Positions 18,205 through 29,218 are shown, counted from the first letter of the stretch. The stretch is DNA of 64,000 nt from CBDCCT01 sp965214995 (GCA_965214995.1 CBDCCT010000002.1:4030001-4094000); one strand, 5' to 3'. The notes: generated by a model not told the origin, from the sequence alone. Made by a program: numbers and translations.

Positions 18205-18387
18205 TCACCGCGCCTTCTGCGGGTGAGGGCGCTCAGCCGTGCGCTCGGCGAGAAAGGCGGCGAGGTCATTGAACCGGGCGAAGTTTTGCCGCTCCCGAGT
18301 GTGCAGGTTCTCTAGGCTGTAGCGCCAGTCGTCCTTAGCGTCACCGTCGCACCACAGCCGCAGAATGTAAAGAGCTTCGTCCCTCAT
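18205..18387 (-). CDS. small conserved-type protein (60 aa)
   Basis: 60 residues: YILRLWCDGDAKDDWRYSLENL then TRERQNFARFNDLAAFLAER. The pattern of a short beta meander (LRLW...WRYSLENL) followed by a helix ending in FL resembles small proteins of unknown function found next to regulators in Chloroflexota and Deinococcota; that similarity is from memory. It lies about 126 bases downstream of the BTAD/AAA regulator on the same strand, so cotranscription is possible. Confidence 0.5.
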   Translation of the reverse strand: MRDEALYILRLWCDGDAKDDWRYSLENLHTRERQNFARFNDLAAFLAERTAERPHPQKAR

Positions 18388-18513
18388 AAGCCTGAGTTTA
18401 AAAAACCAGGCGTCAAAGAAGCGTCAATGCTGGATGGGGACGAGTGAAGCTGTGCGCAAATGGACCGGTAGGTGTCCAGCGAAAATGTCGGTGATGAGTT
18501 TTGCTTGGTTCGG

Positions 18514-20544
18514 TTAGCTTTCGCTCGGTTCGGCTTGGGCTCGAGCCAAGTCGTGCTGGGCTTTATGTTTCGACTCCGCATCGGTGGTGTGGGTTACCAC
18601 CTGCCGCAACGCCGTAGCAGCTTTGTCATGGAAACCGGCGGCTATATAGGCTTGGGCGGCAGCCAGCCAGTGGGGTACGGCTTTCTCGAAGTCCTCAGCC
18701 GCCGCGTAGTGGTAGGCGATATGGGCGCTTTCTGCATTTTCAGTCTCGAGAGTTTCGGCGGCGCGCTGGTGGAGTAAAGACAGAACCGCACTCGGCGTGT
18801 GGCCCAACACCGCTTCATAAAGCAGGTCGTGAGCAAAACGGCGGCCCCGTAAGAACTGCTGCTCCTCCAGCTTTCCCAATCCTTCCGCAACCTCCATAGC
18901 CGTCAGGTCGAGGAGTTTCGCTATCAGCTCGAGCGGGCTGTCGGGTCGCAACACGGCGACCACGCGTAGGAGGCGTAGATGACTCGGCTCGAGCGCATCT
19001 AAGCGCCGTACGATGAGCGTGGTGATACGTTCTGGCACCTCAAAGTGAGTCACCTCGGGCTCGAGTTTGCCACGGCTGTAGAGGTCCTTGAGAACTTCGA
19101 TGACAAAGGTCGGGTTGCCCCCGGTATAGCTGTGCAGCTTAGCGGCAAGGTTATCAGCACCGGGCAGTTCGAGGCCGTCTAACAGGTCACTCACTGCACT
19201 TGGGCTCAAGGGACGCAGGTCGATGATTGCGTTCACACCGACCTCAGCACTTTGATAGATGGGGTGGAGAAGTGACGACGGCATCTCTTTCTCTCGAAAC
19301 GCGCTGATGTGTCGCCAGGAACGGGGATCTTCTTGTACCAACCCGACGCTCACGGACGCGGCCACCTCTGCCGAGGCGCTGTCGAAATAGTGAATGTCAT
19401 CTGCGGGCAGGGCGTTGACCCTACTCTCAAGTTCCTTCATCGTCCATAGCCACGCGTCGATAAGCCGCGCTTTGCCCACCGCTTGATCTGACGGCGTAAC
19501 GTCGGGAAAGGTGCGAGGCGCAATACGCGCGAGTGCCTGCTTCACCCAAGGCTCGAACAAAAAGTCGGGAAAGGTCGAGCACAGGAGCCTGAGCCCACGG
19601 GCAAGACTGCTGAAAGGGAGCGCTGCGTCGGTGGGCCGTCCCTCGTTGAGCAAATAGCGGCCCTTGCTTCTGGCGAAGTCGAGCATAAGCCGGGTCTTAC
19701 CCATGCCCGCCGGTCCGGTGATGAAGATGACCTTGCTGTCTCGCCAGGCCGTTTCCAGCCCGCTCCACTCCCGCTCACGCCCGACCAGGACCGGTGGGCG
19801 GAGCAGTTGCGGCGGCATACGAGTGGCTCGCGCCTCGGGCAACGGGGACAGGTTGCCCTGCGCGATGAGGTCGGCGAGCGCCCGTGTTTCTGCCATAGGC
19901 TCAACACCCAACTCTTCTAGCAGCACCCGGCAACACCGCTCATACTGGGCCAGCGCCGCCTGCAAGTGACCGCGTGCGAATTCGAGCCGCATCACCGTGC
20001 GGTGCGCGGACTCGTCCAGCGGGTCTAGCTCGAGCAAGCGGTAGAGCAGCTCGAGGGCAGCCCCGGTCTGTCCTGCCTCCGCGAGCTGTGCGGCCCGTCC
20101 TTGCAGGGCGTGACGCAACAGTCCCGTCAAACGTCTGCGTTCGACCTCGAGCCAATCTGTAAAGGCGGGGGCGTTGGCTACGTTTACACCGGTCAGCAAG
20201 GGGCCGCGCCAGAGGGTCAGGGCGTCCGCATAACGCCCCTCGGTCACCGCCGTCTCAAAATTGCTCACGTCGCAGGCTACGTGCAGGGAAAGCGGGTCGC
20301 CGTCCTCCAACCAGTGCTCAGCGCCGGGCAAGTGGCGTAACGCTGAGAGCACCTGCCGCAGATTGTGGTAGCGGCCCTCCCCCCACAACAGCTCGGCCAG
20401 CGTGCTCCGCTCTACCGCTTCCCCGCGAACCGCCAAAGTGTAAAGAAGCGCACACGCTTTCTCGGAACGCGGTCTAATTATCTCTCCCTGCCAACTGAGC
20501 AACGGCCTTCCCAACAACTCAGCGATCAAATGAGATTTTGACAT
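18514..20544 (-). CDS. BTAD-domain / AAA ATPase transcriptional regulator (SARP-like)
   Basis: 676 residues. The N-terminal winged-helix (EKACALLYTLAVRGEAVERSTLAELLW) is followed by a bacterial transcriptional activation domain with TPR-like repeats (RHALQGRAAQLAEAGQTGAAL, LLEELGVEPMAETRAL), then an STAND-type ATPase: LVGREREWSGLE, Walker A ITGPAGMGKTRLMLDFA. The C-terminus ends in a few TPR-like helices without a LuxR HTH; it is much shorter than the 1123-residue paralogue at 55952-59323 and may be truncated. The start is ATG 20544, eight bases after TATACT. The palindrome at 20574-20588 lies over the -35 position. Confidence 0.83.
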   Translation of the reverse strand: MSKSHLIAELLGRPLLSWQGEIIRPRSEKACALLYTLAVRGEAVERSTLAELLWGEGRYHNLRQVLSALRHLPGAEHWLEDGDPLSLHVACDVSNFETAVTEGRYADALTLWRGPLLTGVNVANAPAFTDWLEVERRRLTGLLRHALQGRAAQLAEAGQTGAALELLYRLLELDPLDESAHRTVMRLEFARGHLQAALAQYERCCRVLLEELGVEPMAETRALADLIAQGNLSPLPEARATRMPPQLLRPPVLVGREREWSGLETAWRDSKVIFITGPAGMGKTRLMLDFARSKGRYLLNEGRPTDAALPFSSLARGLRLLCSTFPDFLFEPWVKQALARIAPRTFPDVTPSDQAVGKARLIDAWLWTMKELESRVNALPADDIHYFDSASAEVAASVSVGLVQEDPRSWRHISAFREKEMPSSLLHPIYQSAEVGVNAIIDLRPLSPSAVSDLLDGLELPGADNLAAKLHSYTGGNPTFVIEVLKDLYSRGKLEPEVTHFEVPERITTLIVRRLDALEPSHLRLLRVVAVLRPDSPLELIAKLLDLTAMEVAEGLGKLEEQQFLRGRRFAHDLLYEAVLGHTPSAVLSLLHQRAAETLETENAESAHIAYHYAAAEDFEKAVPHWLAAAQAYIAAGFHDKAATALRQVVTHTTDAESKHKAQHDLARAQAEPSES

Positions 20545-20552
20545 CTAGCCCT

Positions 20553-20588
20553 AGTATAAAAGACGCGTGTAACCCATGTTAAACATGG
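20553..20588 (-). promoter_or_regulatory. regulator promoter with palindromic operator
   Basis: TATACT (20558-20553) is the likely -10. There is no good -35; that position is covered by the perfect inverted repeat CCATGTT-A-AACATGG (20574-20588), a candidate binding site for the regulator itself or another activator. Confidence 0.5.
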
Positions 20589-20695
20589 AGCACGCAAGTC
20601 AACCTGTTTGAGCAAGCTTGTCCTGTTGGTCTCGTCAAGAAAACTCTCAGAAAACGTGTTCTCAACGTCCTTGAAATCGAGCGTTGACGCTTCAT
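20579..20695 (-). CDS. possible small basic peptide (38 aa)
   Basis: ATG 20695 is preceded at five bases by a strong GGAGG (20705-20701). The predicted product is 38 residues, has eight Arg, and contains two Cys near its C-terminus. The stop codon falls within the palindrome upstream of the BTAD regulator, so the peptide gene would be read just before that regulator. I recognise no family and coding bias cannot be judged at this length; it may be spurious. Confidence 0.3.
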   Translation of the reverse strand: MKRQRSISRTLRTRFLRVFLTRPTGQACSNRLTCVLHV

Positions 20696-20801
20696 TGGCG
20701 CCTCCTTCGCTAGCGTGATTTGTGCGGGAGGGCACGTTCCCCACTTGCGCTGAGACGTGAAAGCTATAACGTCACTCGCAGCGTTTTGTGTAGAAGCCAT
20801 C

Positions 20802-21014
20802 TCAAAAAAGCCGAAGCGGTAGTTTGATGCAGCCGAGCCGGACAAAGCCGAGGAAGTTCTGAGCATGGTACTCGTAACGCACAACCAAACGCCTGAAGTT
20901 CTGCAAGTGCGCGAACAGCTGCTCTATCTTCCAACGTCTTTTGGTGCGCCTGAGCTTTCGTCCATCTTGCGTCTTCGGCTTTGTCCGGTTCTCCCGATGA
21001 GGATTTCTATACTC
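20802..21014 (-). pseudogene. IS5-family transposase, C-terminal fragment
   Basis: Reverse-strand frame reads PHRENRTKPKTQDGRKLRR then RRWKIEQLFAHLQNFRRLVV, RYEYHAQNFLGFVRLGC, ending at TGA 20804-20802. This is the conserved C-terminus of IS5/IS1031-like transposases, including the third catalytic Glu (KIEQLF). Nothing upstream of about 21008 belongs to the transposase: the sequence passes straight into the kinase pseudogene, so the element's left part was lost by deletion at that junction. Confidence 0.8.
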
Positions 21015-21544
21015 TCAAGCCACGTTCTCATCGCTTTGGGGCTGCGGAGGCGGACGCGCTCGAGGCGCGCGTAGCGTAGTTTTGTGAGGAGAGCCTCATA
21101 CTTCTTACGCTACGCCCAATGCGTGCGCAGCGCCCACAGAAAAATCGAATCCCGGCTGGCGAACTGCGCCCACAGCCGCTCCCTGTTGCCATTCTAGAGG
21201 GTTTCTCGCCCCAGCCCACGCTTTAGCGTCCGGCGCGTAAGCTGGCGCATCACCACGGGAAAGGGGTAATCAAGCCACACCAGCGTGTCGGCCCGGCCCC
21301 AGGCGATGTTGCGCACGACGCTGTAGTTGCCGTCCACCGCCCAGCGGGAGGCCCTAAGGACTTTGTCAACACGTTCACGAAAAAGGGGCGAGGGCGTCCA
21401 GTTTGCGTCCCAATGTAGGGCGTCGAGCTCGATGTGGGGGAGGTTAAGGAGGATGGCGAGGCGCGCCGCCAGCGTGGTTTTCCCCGAGCCCGTCGTCCCA
21501 ACCACCACAACGCGCTGCATCTCACCCGCCGTCGTTTTATTCAC
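21009..21544 (-). pseudogene. P-loop nucleoside/adenylate kinase-like gene with two in-frame amber stops
   Basis: The intact N-terminus has a Walker A loop VVVVGTTGSGKTTLAARLA, HIELDALHWDANW, and RADTLVWLDYPFPVVMRQL typical of small FlaR-like/adenylate-kinase-like ATPases. TAG at 21196-21194 replaces the Trp expected before NGNRERLW, and a second TAG at 21112-21110 interrupts the region before RKKYEALL. Between and after the stops the frame stays homologous to the family through LRLRSP and RTWLESI. Reading then runs into an IS5 fragment. So the gene is dead or needs suppression. Its start overlaps the end of the isoaspartyl peptidase gene by eight bases. Confidence 0.8.
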
Positions 21545-22433
21545 TGTGAAGGCTGTAGAGGTTGGGCTCGAGCCCCACGCGCGCCTCCTCCTCGTTCAAG
21601 GTTTTCCAGGCATAGGCCATGTGCGGGGCGTTGTGAGCCACGCAGACCTCGCCATTTGCCGTCAAAGAAATAAGGCCGCCCGTGCCGCCAAAGGTCCGCA
21701 CCTCGTCCAGCACCGCCTGTATTGCGTTGTGAAGCTTTTCGCCTCTTTCTAAACGTGCAGCGAGCGCTTTGGCGGCCACCGCCTTTACAAACGCCTCGCC
21801 CTGGCCCGTACAAGACACTGCGACGGAGCGGTTCGCGTAGGTGCCCGCGCCGATGAGCGGCGAGTCGCCCACGCGCCCCGGCCACTTGCCCAGCACGCCG
21901 CCCGTGGAGGTAGCGGCAGCTAGATTTCCCGCGCCGTCTAGCGCCACCGCGCCGACGGTTGCGGAGCCGACGGGGCCGCTTTTACGCTCGAGCCACTCCT
22001 CAAACGCACGTTTGGTGCGCGGCGTTAACAGCTCCTGGTTATCAATAGGTTGCGCCACCAGCGCATCCGCGCCCGCACCCACAAACATGACGTGAGGGGT
22101 TTCACGCCTCACATAGTCGGCCACGAGGATGGGGTTTTTGGCCCTCGTGAGGCCCGCGACCGCCCCGCAGCTCCCGTCCGCGCCCGCCATCACCGCCGCG
22201 TCGCACTCGACGACGCCGTCGCGGTTGGGCGAGCCGCCCGTGCCAGCATTGAAAGCGTGAGGGTTGTCCTCCATCACTCCTACCGCCGCCAGAACGGCCT
22301 CCACCGCCGAACCGCCCGCCGCCAGAACGGCGAAACCCGCCTCCCTACCCGCGACGAGGCCTGCTCTGTACGCGTCCCTGTCCTCTTCTCGAATCGTGCC
22401 GGAGCCGCCGTGGATGACTAAAGTGAGCACCAT
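21537..22433 (-). CDS. isoaspartyl peptidase / type 2 L-asparaginase (Ntn hydrolase)
   Basis: 298 residues from ATG 22433, preceded by AAAGGA; the frame extends 17 codons further without a ribosome site. N-terminal LVIHGGSGTI, then FNAGTGGSPNRDG, then the autocleavage site GSATVGAVALDGAGNLAAATSTGG whose Thr becomes the N-terminal nucleophile of the beta subunit, then GRVGDSPLIGAGTYAN and CTGQGE. The enzyme removes beta-aspartyl residues from damaged peptides or hydrolyses asparagine. It overlaps the tail of the upstream GH13 pseudogene by 16 bases, suggesting an old operon. Confidence 0.92.
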   Translation of the reverse strand: MVLTLVIHGGSGTIREEDRDAYRAGLVAGREAGFAVLAAGGSAVEAVLAAVGVMEDNPHAFNAGTGGSPNRDGVVECDAAVMAGADGSCGAVAGLTRAKNPILVADYVRRETPHVMFVGAGADALVAQPIDNQELLTPRTKRAFEEWLERKSGPVGSATVGAVALDGAGNLAAATSTGGVLGKWPGRVGDSPLIGAGTYANRSVAVSCTGQGEAFVKAVAAKALAARLERGEKLHNAIQAVLDEVRTFGGTGGLISLTANGEVCVAHNAPHMAYAWKTLNEEEARVGLEPNLYSLHSE

Positions 22434-24204
22434 AGCGTCCTTTGTAGCAGGCTTCGCCCTTCTCGAGCAAGTATGGGTGGCCACACGATCCTACGCAGCA
22501 CAGTTGTATCTCCCTCCATGCTCATCTCTATTTTACGCTCAATTCCCTTATCCTCCCCGTCACGCTCTCTCACGCCGTGCGGCTGAAAGGCGGTGGTGCG
22601 CAGCCAGCGGTAGCCGTAGGGGGTGAGCCTCAGGGTGCGCGCTTGGGGGTCGTAGGGTTCGTACATCTCGTCGCCCCAGAGGTCGAGCAGGTGGGTGGGG
22701 TCGTCGCCGAACTCGAGCGTGACCGTCACCTCCTCCGCGCCCAGGTTGTGAACCGCCAGGGCGTAGGAGCCGCGCCGTTTGCAAAGGTGGGCGAGCACCT
22801 TTGGGTGGCCCGTCTCGACGAAACTCAGCTCGCCCCAGCCGAACTCGGGGCACTCCTTGCGGGTGCTGATAAGCCGCTCCATCCAGTTGAGCAGCGAGTC
22901 GGGCTGCCGCCGCTGGTCGTTGACGTTGACCCGTCAAAGCCGTAGTCGCCCTCTCGGATAGTGGGGCGGATAAGCTCGCTTTCGGGCGCGGTCGAAAAGC
23001 CGCCGTTGGGGGTCGCCGACCACTGCATGAGGGTGCGCACCGCGTCGCGGCCCTCTAGGCTCAAGTCCTCGCCCATGCCGATTTCTTGGCCGTAACGCAA
23101 GACGGGGGTGCCGGGGAGCGAGAACATGAGGCTGTAGGCCCCCTCGAGCCGCCGCCGGTCGCCCAGCATCGGGGCCAGCCTGCGCCGGACGCCGCGCCCG
23201 AAGATGCGCATGTTTTCGTTGGGGGCGAAGTTTTTGAAGACCTCCTCTCGCTCCTCATCGGAAAGGCGCTCTAAATCGAGCTCGTCATGGTTTCTAAGAA
23301 AATTGGCGTACTGCTCCTCGCGCTGCACGGGCGGGAGGGTCTTGAGCGCCCGCTTCACGGGCTCGGCCTCTTCCCTGGCGAGCGTCAAGAAGACGTAGTT
23401 GTCGAGGTAAAAGTTGAGGAGCAGGTGCACCTGATCTTCGTCGCCGAAAAAGTCTCTGTAACGCTCCGGCTCGACGTCGACCTCGGCGAGCAAGACGGCG
23501 TCGCTGCGCTCCTCCTCGACGAAGGCGCGCAAATCTCTTAAAAAGTCGTGCGGGTCGCCCTTGAACTTGACCTCCCCCTTTTGCCGGAGCATGTGCGTCA
23601 CCGCGTCCATCCGGAACCCCGCCAGACCCAGCCGGAGCCAGAAACGCACGACGCGCCTGATTTCCTCCTGGACGCGCGGATTTGTCAGGTTGAGGTCAGC
23701 CTGAAACTTGTAAAACGTGTGGTAGTAGTACTTGCCCGCCGCCTCGTCATAGGCCCAGTTGCCTTCTTGCTGTTCGCCGAAGACCACCTTTGTTTCGCCG
23801 TCCTCGGGCGGCTCGTCGGCCCAGATGTAGTAGTCGCGGTAGGGCGAATCTTCGCTTTTGCGCGCTTCCTGGAACCACGGGTGCTTGACGGACGTGTGGT
23901 TGACGACCAGGTCGGCCAGAACGCGGATGTTGCGCCGGTCGGCCTCCTCCAGAAACTCGGCGAACGTGCCCAGGTTGCCGAGGCGCGCGTCCACCGAATA
24001 GTAATCCTCCACATCGTAGCCGTTGTCGCGGTTGGGCGAGGGGAAAAAAGGCAGGAGCCACAAGCAGGTGACGCCCAAGTTGGCGAGATAGTCCAAGCAG
24101 CGCGACAAGCCGGTAAAGTCGCCGACGCCGTCGCCGTTGGAGTCCATGTAGGTTTCGACGTCTAGGGAGTAGATGACGGCGTTTTTGTACCAGTGCGTTT
24201 TCAT
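22418..24204 (-). pseudogene. GH13 glycoside hydrolase (alpha-amylase / trehalose synthase-like) with one-base frameshift
   Basis: From ATG 24204 the (beta/alpha)8 barrel is complete: DSNGDGVGDFTGL, LWLLPFFPSPNRDNGYDV, LVVNHTS, nucleophile GFRMDAVTHM, acid LLAEVDVEPERY, FLRNHDELDLE. After GDYGFD (22935-22933) the frame departs; adding one C there restores VNDQRRQPDSLLNW and then the C-terminal beta-sandwich read in 22882-22418 (WMERLISTRKECPEFGWGE onward). The loss of one C from CC is the only defect, so it may be a recent mutation or a sequencing error. The family includes trehalose synthases and alpha-amylases acting on alpha-glucans; substrate not assigned. Confidence 0.85.
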
Positions 24205-24558
24205 AAGGAAACTTTCAAGGGTGCGACTTTTACTTTTAATATTTTTAGTGGCGTAATTTCCAACGGTGTGATGACCAACAGTGTGATGTTGATAATGATG
24301 CCTCCCTCGTTCATTTCAGACTACTCTAACGGTTGAGGCGCACCCCGGCCCCGGTTTTTGGAGGAAACTTCTGGAGTGCAAGCAGGCACGGTCAAACCGT
24401 GGCGGCGCGGTTGACTGGCGGGGATAGAACTGGAATCCTCCCCCGCGCCCCTGCACCCCGTCTCCCCAACGTTTCTCGTGGGGTATTTCACACTCGAGCG
24501 CCCGGCGTGCTCTTCTTCTCAACGCCGCGGCGGGCGGATGACGTTAGTATAGAAATAT
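24205..24558. other. 354-base intergenic region between divergent GH13 and mreD genes
   Basis: It should hold promoters for both directions. For mreD, TAGTAT at 24545-24550 lies eight bases before the ATG. On the GH13 side the first 100 bases are AT-rich (TATTAA-like boxes) with a near repeat of GTGTGATG, but no clear -35/-10 pair. I see no gene or RNA in the remainder. Confidence 0.5.
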
Positions 24559-25047
24559 ATGCGGCTCGCTCTCCTCTACGCCTTGCTGCTCGCGCTCCAG
24601 GGCTTTTTGGGGGCGCTCATGGCCCCGCTGAGCCCGCCCGACCTGTTTTTGCTGGGCGTGCTCACGCTGCTGTGGCGCGTCCCGGCCCCGCAGCTTGTGG
24701 CGCTTGGCTACGGGGTTGGGCTGTTGCAAGACCTTGTCGGGTACGGGGCGCTCGGGGCGCACGCGCTGGGTCTTGCGGGCGGGGTGCTCCTGGCAAGTTT
24801 CGTGCGCGCGCAGGTGAGCCAGGCGGGAGCTTTGGAGCGCCTGTTCGTGCTCATCGCGGCGCTTCTTGGCAAATGGCTCGTTCTAACGGCGCTGCTTTTC
24901 TGGTTGGGCGGCGCGGAACCTTTTGCCGAAATCTTGCGGGTCGCGCCCTTGGAGGCAGCTTTTACCATTCTTGTAGGCCTGTGGCTCTTGCCCTACGCGG
25001 ACCTTCTGAGGACGCGGCGGGCGGGTTTGCGTAAGGAATTTCGGTGA
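24559..25047 (+). CDS. mreD: rod shape-determining protein MreD
   Basis: 162 residues, almost entirely hydrophobic with about five spans; LYALLLALQGFLGALMAPLSPPDLFLLGVLTLLWR at the N-terminus and QDLVGYGALGAHALGLAGGVLLASF in the middle are the MreD pattern. It works with MreB, MreC, RodA and PBP2 in lateral-wall synthesis. It overlaps the PBP2 gene by four bases (GTGA) and starts the mreD-PBP2-minC operon; mreB and mreC are not upstream here. Start supported by the leaderless-type TAGTAT box. Confidence 0.85.
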   Translation: MRLALLYALLLALQGFLGALMAPLSPPDLFLLGVLTLLWRVPAPQLVALGYGVGLLQDLVGYGALGAHALGLAGGVLLASFVRAQVSQAGALERLFVLIAALLGKWLVLTALLFWLGGAEPFAEILRVAPLEAAFTILVGLWLLPYADLLRTRRAGLRKEFR

Positions 25048-26831
25048 AAACGCGGCTGCGAGGGTTGTTGGGAATGCTCCTGGCCCTGCTGGTGGTCTTT
25101 ACGGGCCGGCTCGCGTTTTTGCAGTTTGCCCAGGTCGAGCTGTACCGGACCTTGAGCGACGAGAACGTGCTCGAGGCCCGCCACCTCACCCCCCCGCGGG
25201 GCCGCATCCTGGCGCGCGACGGCACCGTCTTGGCGGACAACCGCGTCGCCGTAGACCTCATGTACTGGGGCGGCGAGGTGGCGAACTGGGGCCGACTCTC
25301 CTATATGCTCGGCCTTGACAGGCCACCCCGCGCGCCCGACTTAAGCAACGTGGACGAGTCTCGTAACGGCGCGGTCGCTGCCTGGAACATCCCCGACGCG
25401 CTCCTGCCCGCCGTCGAGGAGCTTGTGGCGGGGCAGCCCAACTTGTCGCTGCGCTCGCGGATAGAACGCACCTACCCCACGGGCCTGGCGGCGCACGTGG
25501 TGGGCTACACGACCGAGGCCGACCCGGAGCGCTTTCCGGGCTACGAACTGGGCGACTTGGTCGGGCAAATGGGCATCGAGGCCGCCAACCAGGAGGCGCT
25601 TTTTGGCACGCCCGGTATTGAATTGGCTCAGGTAGACAACCGCCACCGAACCATAAGCACTCAAGAGATGCTGGCGCCGCAAGCGGGCGAGGACATCGTC
25701 CTGACCCTCGACCCGCGGGCGCAGGCGGCGGCGGAGCGCGTGCTGGGAGAGGCGCTCGTCTACGTGAACGACTACCGCAAAAGCAAAGGACTCCCCGAAG
25801 AGACCACCCTGCGCGGCGGGCTCATTGCGATGGACCCGCGCTCGGGCGAGATTCTGGCGCTGGCGAGCGCGCCGTCTTTCGACCCAAACATATTTACCAA
25901 ACGCCCGACCTCGCCGGGTGAAATCAGCGCGCTCCTCAATAATCCCAACTTCCCGCTCTACAACCGCGCGGTGAGTGCCTTTCCGCCCGCCTCTACTTTC
26001 AAGCTCGTCTCGAGCTCGGCCTTGCTCGAGGGCGGCTTTATCACCCCCGAGACGCGCTACGAATGCTCGGGCGCGTTCTATTTCGGCGGGCGGCCCTGGC
26101 GCAACTGGACCGAGCTCTACCGGGGCTCCTACACGGTGAGAGAGGCCATCGCCGACTCGTGCAACACCTTTTACTGGCGCGCCACCGCGGCCACGCCGAA
26201 TATCGGACAGGGCTGGGGGGATTTTGCCAAAAGTTTGTCGGAGCGGGCGCTCGAGCTCGGCTACGGCGCGCCGATGGGGGTCGGCTTGAACGAAGAGGAG
26301 GCGGGCCGCGTGCCCACCGACGCCTGGGTGCGCGAGACCTTTGGGCATCCCTGGTACCCCGGCTTCTCGCTCAATATGGCTATCGGCCAGGGCGACGTGC
26401 TCGCCACGCCCGTGCAGGTCGCAAGCCTTGCCGAGACGGTCGCCATGAAAGGGCGGCAGGCGCAGCCGCATCTGGTCAAAAAGGTCGGCGACACCCCCGC
26501 CGTGACGCCCGTGCGCGAGGTGCCGGGGGAGTTTTGGGATACGATTGAAAGCGCTATGAGACTTATGATTACAGACTACGGCGGGCGTCACACGATGGCG
26601 CCCAACCGCTTCCCGATTCCCGTGGCGGGCAAAACGGGCACGGCGCAAAACCCGAACGGCGTCGACCACGCCTGGTTCATGGGCTACGGCCCCGTGGGCG
26701 ACCCCAACTTGGTCGTCACGGTTTTTATCCAGCACGGCGGCGGCAGCACGGCGGTCGCCACCCCCATCGCTCGAGACTTTATGGCGGCCTATTGGGGCGT
26801 GGACACGCAGGCCGAAGCGCCCACCCCATGA
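25044..26831 (+). CDS. mrdA: penicillin-binding protein 2 (peptidoglycan transpeptidase)
   Basis: 595 residues. An N-terminal membrane anchor (LRGLLGMLLALLVVFTGRLAFLQF), the pedestal with RGRILARDGTVLADNR, and the transpeptidase domain with all three active-site motifs: the SxxK Ser in PPASTFKLVSSSALL, SCN in IADSCNTFYWRA, and KTG in VAGKTGTAQN. It crosslinks side-wall peptidoglycan in the elongasome, which fits its position after mreD. The GTG start overlaps the mreD stop and its own stop overlaps the minC start (ATGA), so translation is coupled across the trio. Confidence 0.93.
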   Translation: MKTRLRGLLGMLLALLVVFTGRLAFLQFAQVELYRTLSDENVLEARHLTPPRGRILARDGTVLADNRVAVDLMYWGGEVANWGRLSYMLGLDRPPRAPDLSNVDESRNGAVAAWNIPDALLPAVEELVAGQPNLSLRSRIERTYPTGLAAHVVGYTTEADPERFPGYELGDLVGQMGIEAANQEALFGTPGIELAQVDNRHRTISTQEMLAPQAGEDIVLTLDPRAQAAAERVLGEALVYVNDYRKSKGLPEETTLRGGLIAMDPRSGEILALASAPSFDPNIFTKRPTSPGEISALLNNPNFPLYNRAVSAFPPASTFKLVSSSALLEGGFITPETRYECSGAFYFGGRPWRNWTELYRGSYTVREAIADSCNTFYWRATAATPNIGQGWGDFAKSLSERALELGYGAPMGVGLNEEEAGRVPTDAWVRETFGHPWYPGFSLNMAIGQGDVLATPVQVASLAETVAMKGRQAQPHLVKKVGDTPAVTPVREVPGEFWDTIESAMRLMITDYGGRHTMAPNRFPIPVAGKTGTAQNPNGVDHAWFMGYGPVGDPNLVVTVFIQHGGGSTAVATPIARDFMAAYWGVDTQAEAPTP

Positions 26832-27430
26832 GAGCGCGCGGCACGCGGGGCGGCGTCGTGCTGAGCTTGGACCCCACCGACTCCGCAAGTTCGGTTGAAA
26901 AGGGCGTGGCGGATTACGCCGACCTGCTCAAGGGGCGGGTGTTTTTGGAGGTTCAAGGCCACGTCCCTTGGGAAACTGTTCAAGCGGCGAACGAAGGGGT
27001 CAAGCGGGTTGGAGGGGAGGTCGCCGACGTGCGCCCTCCGGGTCCGGCCACGACCAAAACGCCCCATCAATCCTCCCCCAGCGCATCCCGAGGAGAGCCA
27101 AAAGGAGAAACCGTCATCGTGCCGCGCACCGTCCGGGGCGGCGGCAGGGTGGAATCCTCGGCTTCGGTCGTCATCATCGGTGACGTGAACGCGGGGGCCG
27201 AGGTCGTCGCGGAGGACGACATCATCGTGCTGGGCACGCTCCGCGGCCTCGCGCACGCGGGCTCGAGCGGCAACGACAAGGCGTTCATCTGGGCGCAGCA
27301 CATCCTCTCGCCGCAACTCCGCATCGGCAACGCGCTCGCCCAAGCGGGTGGGGACGCGCCGAGCGAGGGCGGCCCCGAGATGGCGCAGCTCGTGAACGGC
27401 CAGATTGTTTTGAGGCCTTGGGAGCATTAG
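26828..27430 (+). CDS. minC: septum site-determining protein MinC
   Basis: 200 residues from ATG 26828 (overlapping the PBP2 stop as ATGA). The N-terminal domain is short and weakly conserved; the C-terminal beta-helix is clear: PRTVRGGGRVESSASVVIIGDVNAGAEVVAEDDIIVLGTLRGLAHAG, then IWAQHILSPQLRIGNA. MinC blocks FtsZ assembly away from mid-cell, normally with MinD; minD is not in the window. A Ser/Pro-rich linker joins the domains. Linking cell elongation and septum placement in one operon is known in this phylum's relatives and elsewhere. Confidence 0.88.
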   Translation: MRARGTRGGVVLSLDPTDSASSVEKGVADYADLLKGRVFLEVQGHVPWETVQAANEGVKRVGGEVADVRPPGPATTKTPHQSSPSASRGEPKGETVIVPRTVRGGGRVESSASVVIIGDVNAGAEVVAEDDIIVLGTLRGLAHAGSSGNDKAFIWAQHILSPQLRIGNALAQAGGDAPSEGGPEMAQLVNGQIVLRPWEH

Positions 27431-27482
27431 GTGCTCCGGCGCGGCGCTGCGAGGTAAAGGGAAGTCACTAAACGTTGGATAG

Positions 27483-27519
27483 GGAGGTGGGAGATAGGAA
27501 GAAAAAGCTCCCCACCTCC
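27483..27519 (+). other. stem-loop after minC
   Basis: GGAGGTGGGAG (27483-27493) can pair with CTCCCCACCTCC (27508-27519) around a purine-rich loop. No T-run follows, so it is not a standard intrinsic terminator; it may stabilise the mRNA end. Confidence 0.4.
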
Positions 27520-27616
27520 GCCCCTTATCTCCTACTCCCACAAACAAAAAATTTGAACGGGGTACAATAGGCTATCTCAAGCCGTGCAGGTTTAAAAGCC
27601 TGATGAAAGGATCTTT

Positions 27617-29218
<1,602 letters not shown>

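Noticed and set aside
25341..26888. 515-codon open frame antisense to PBP2
   Set aside because: Same GC-driven artefact; sense strand has all penicillin-binding motifs.
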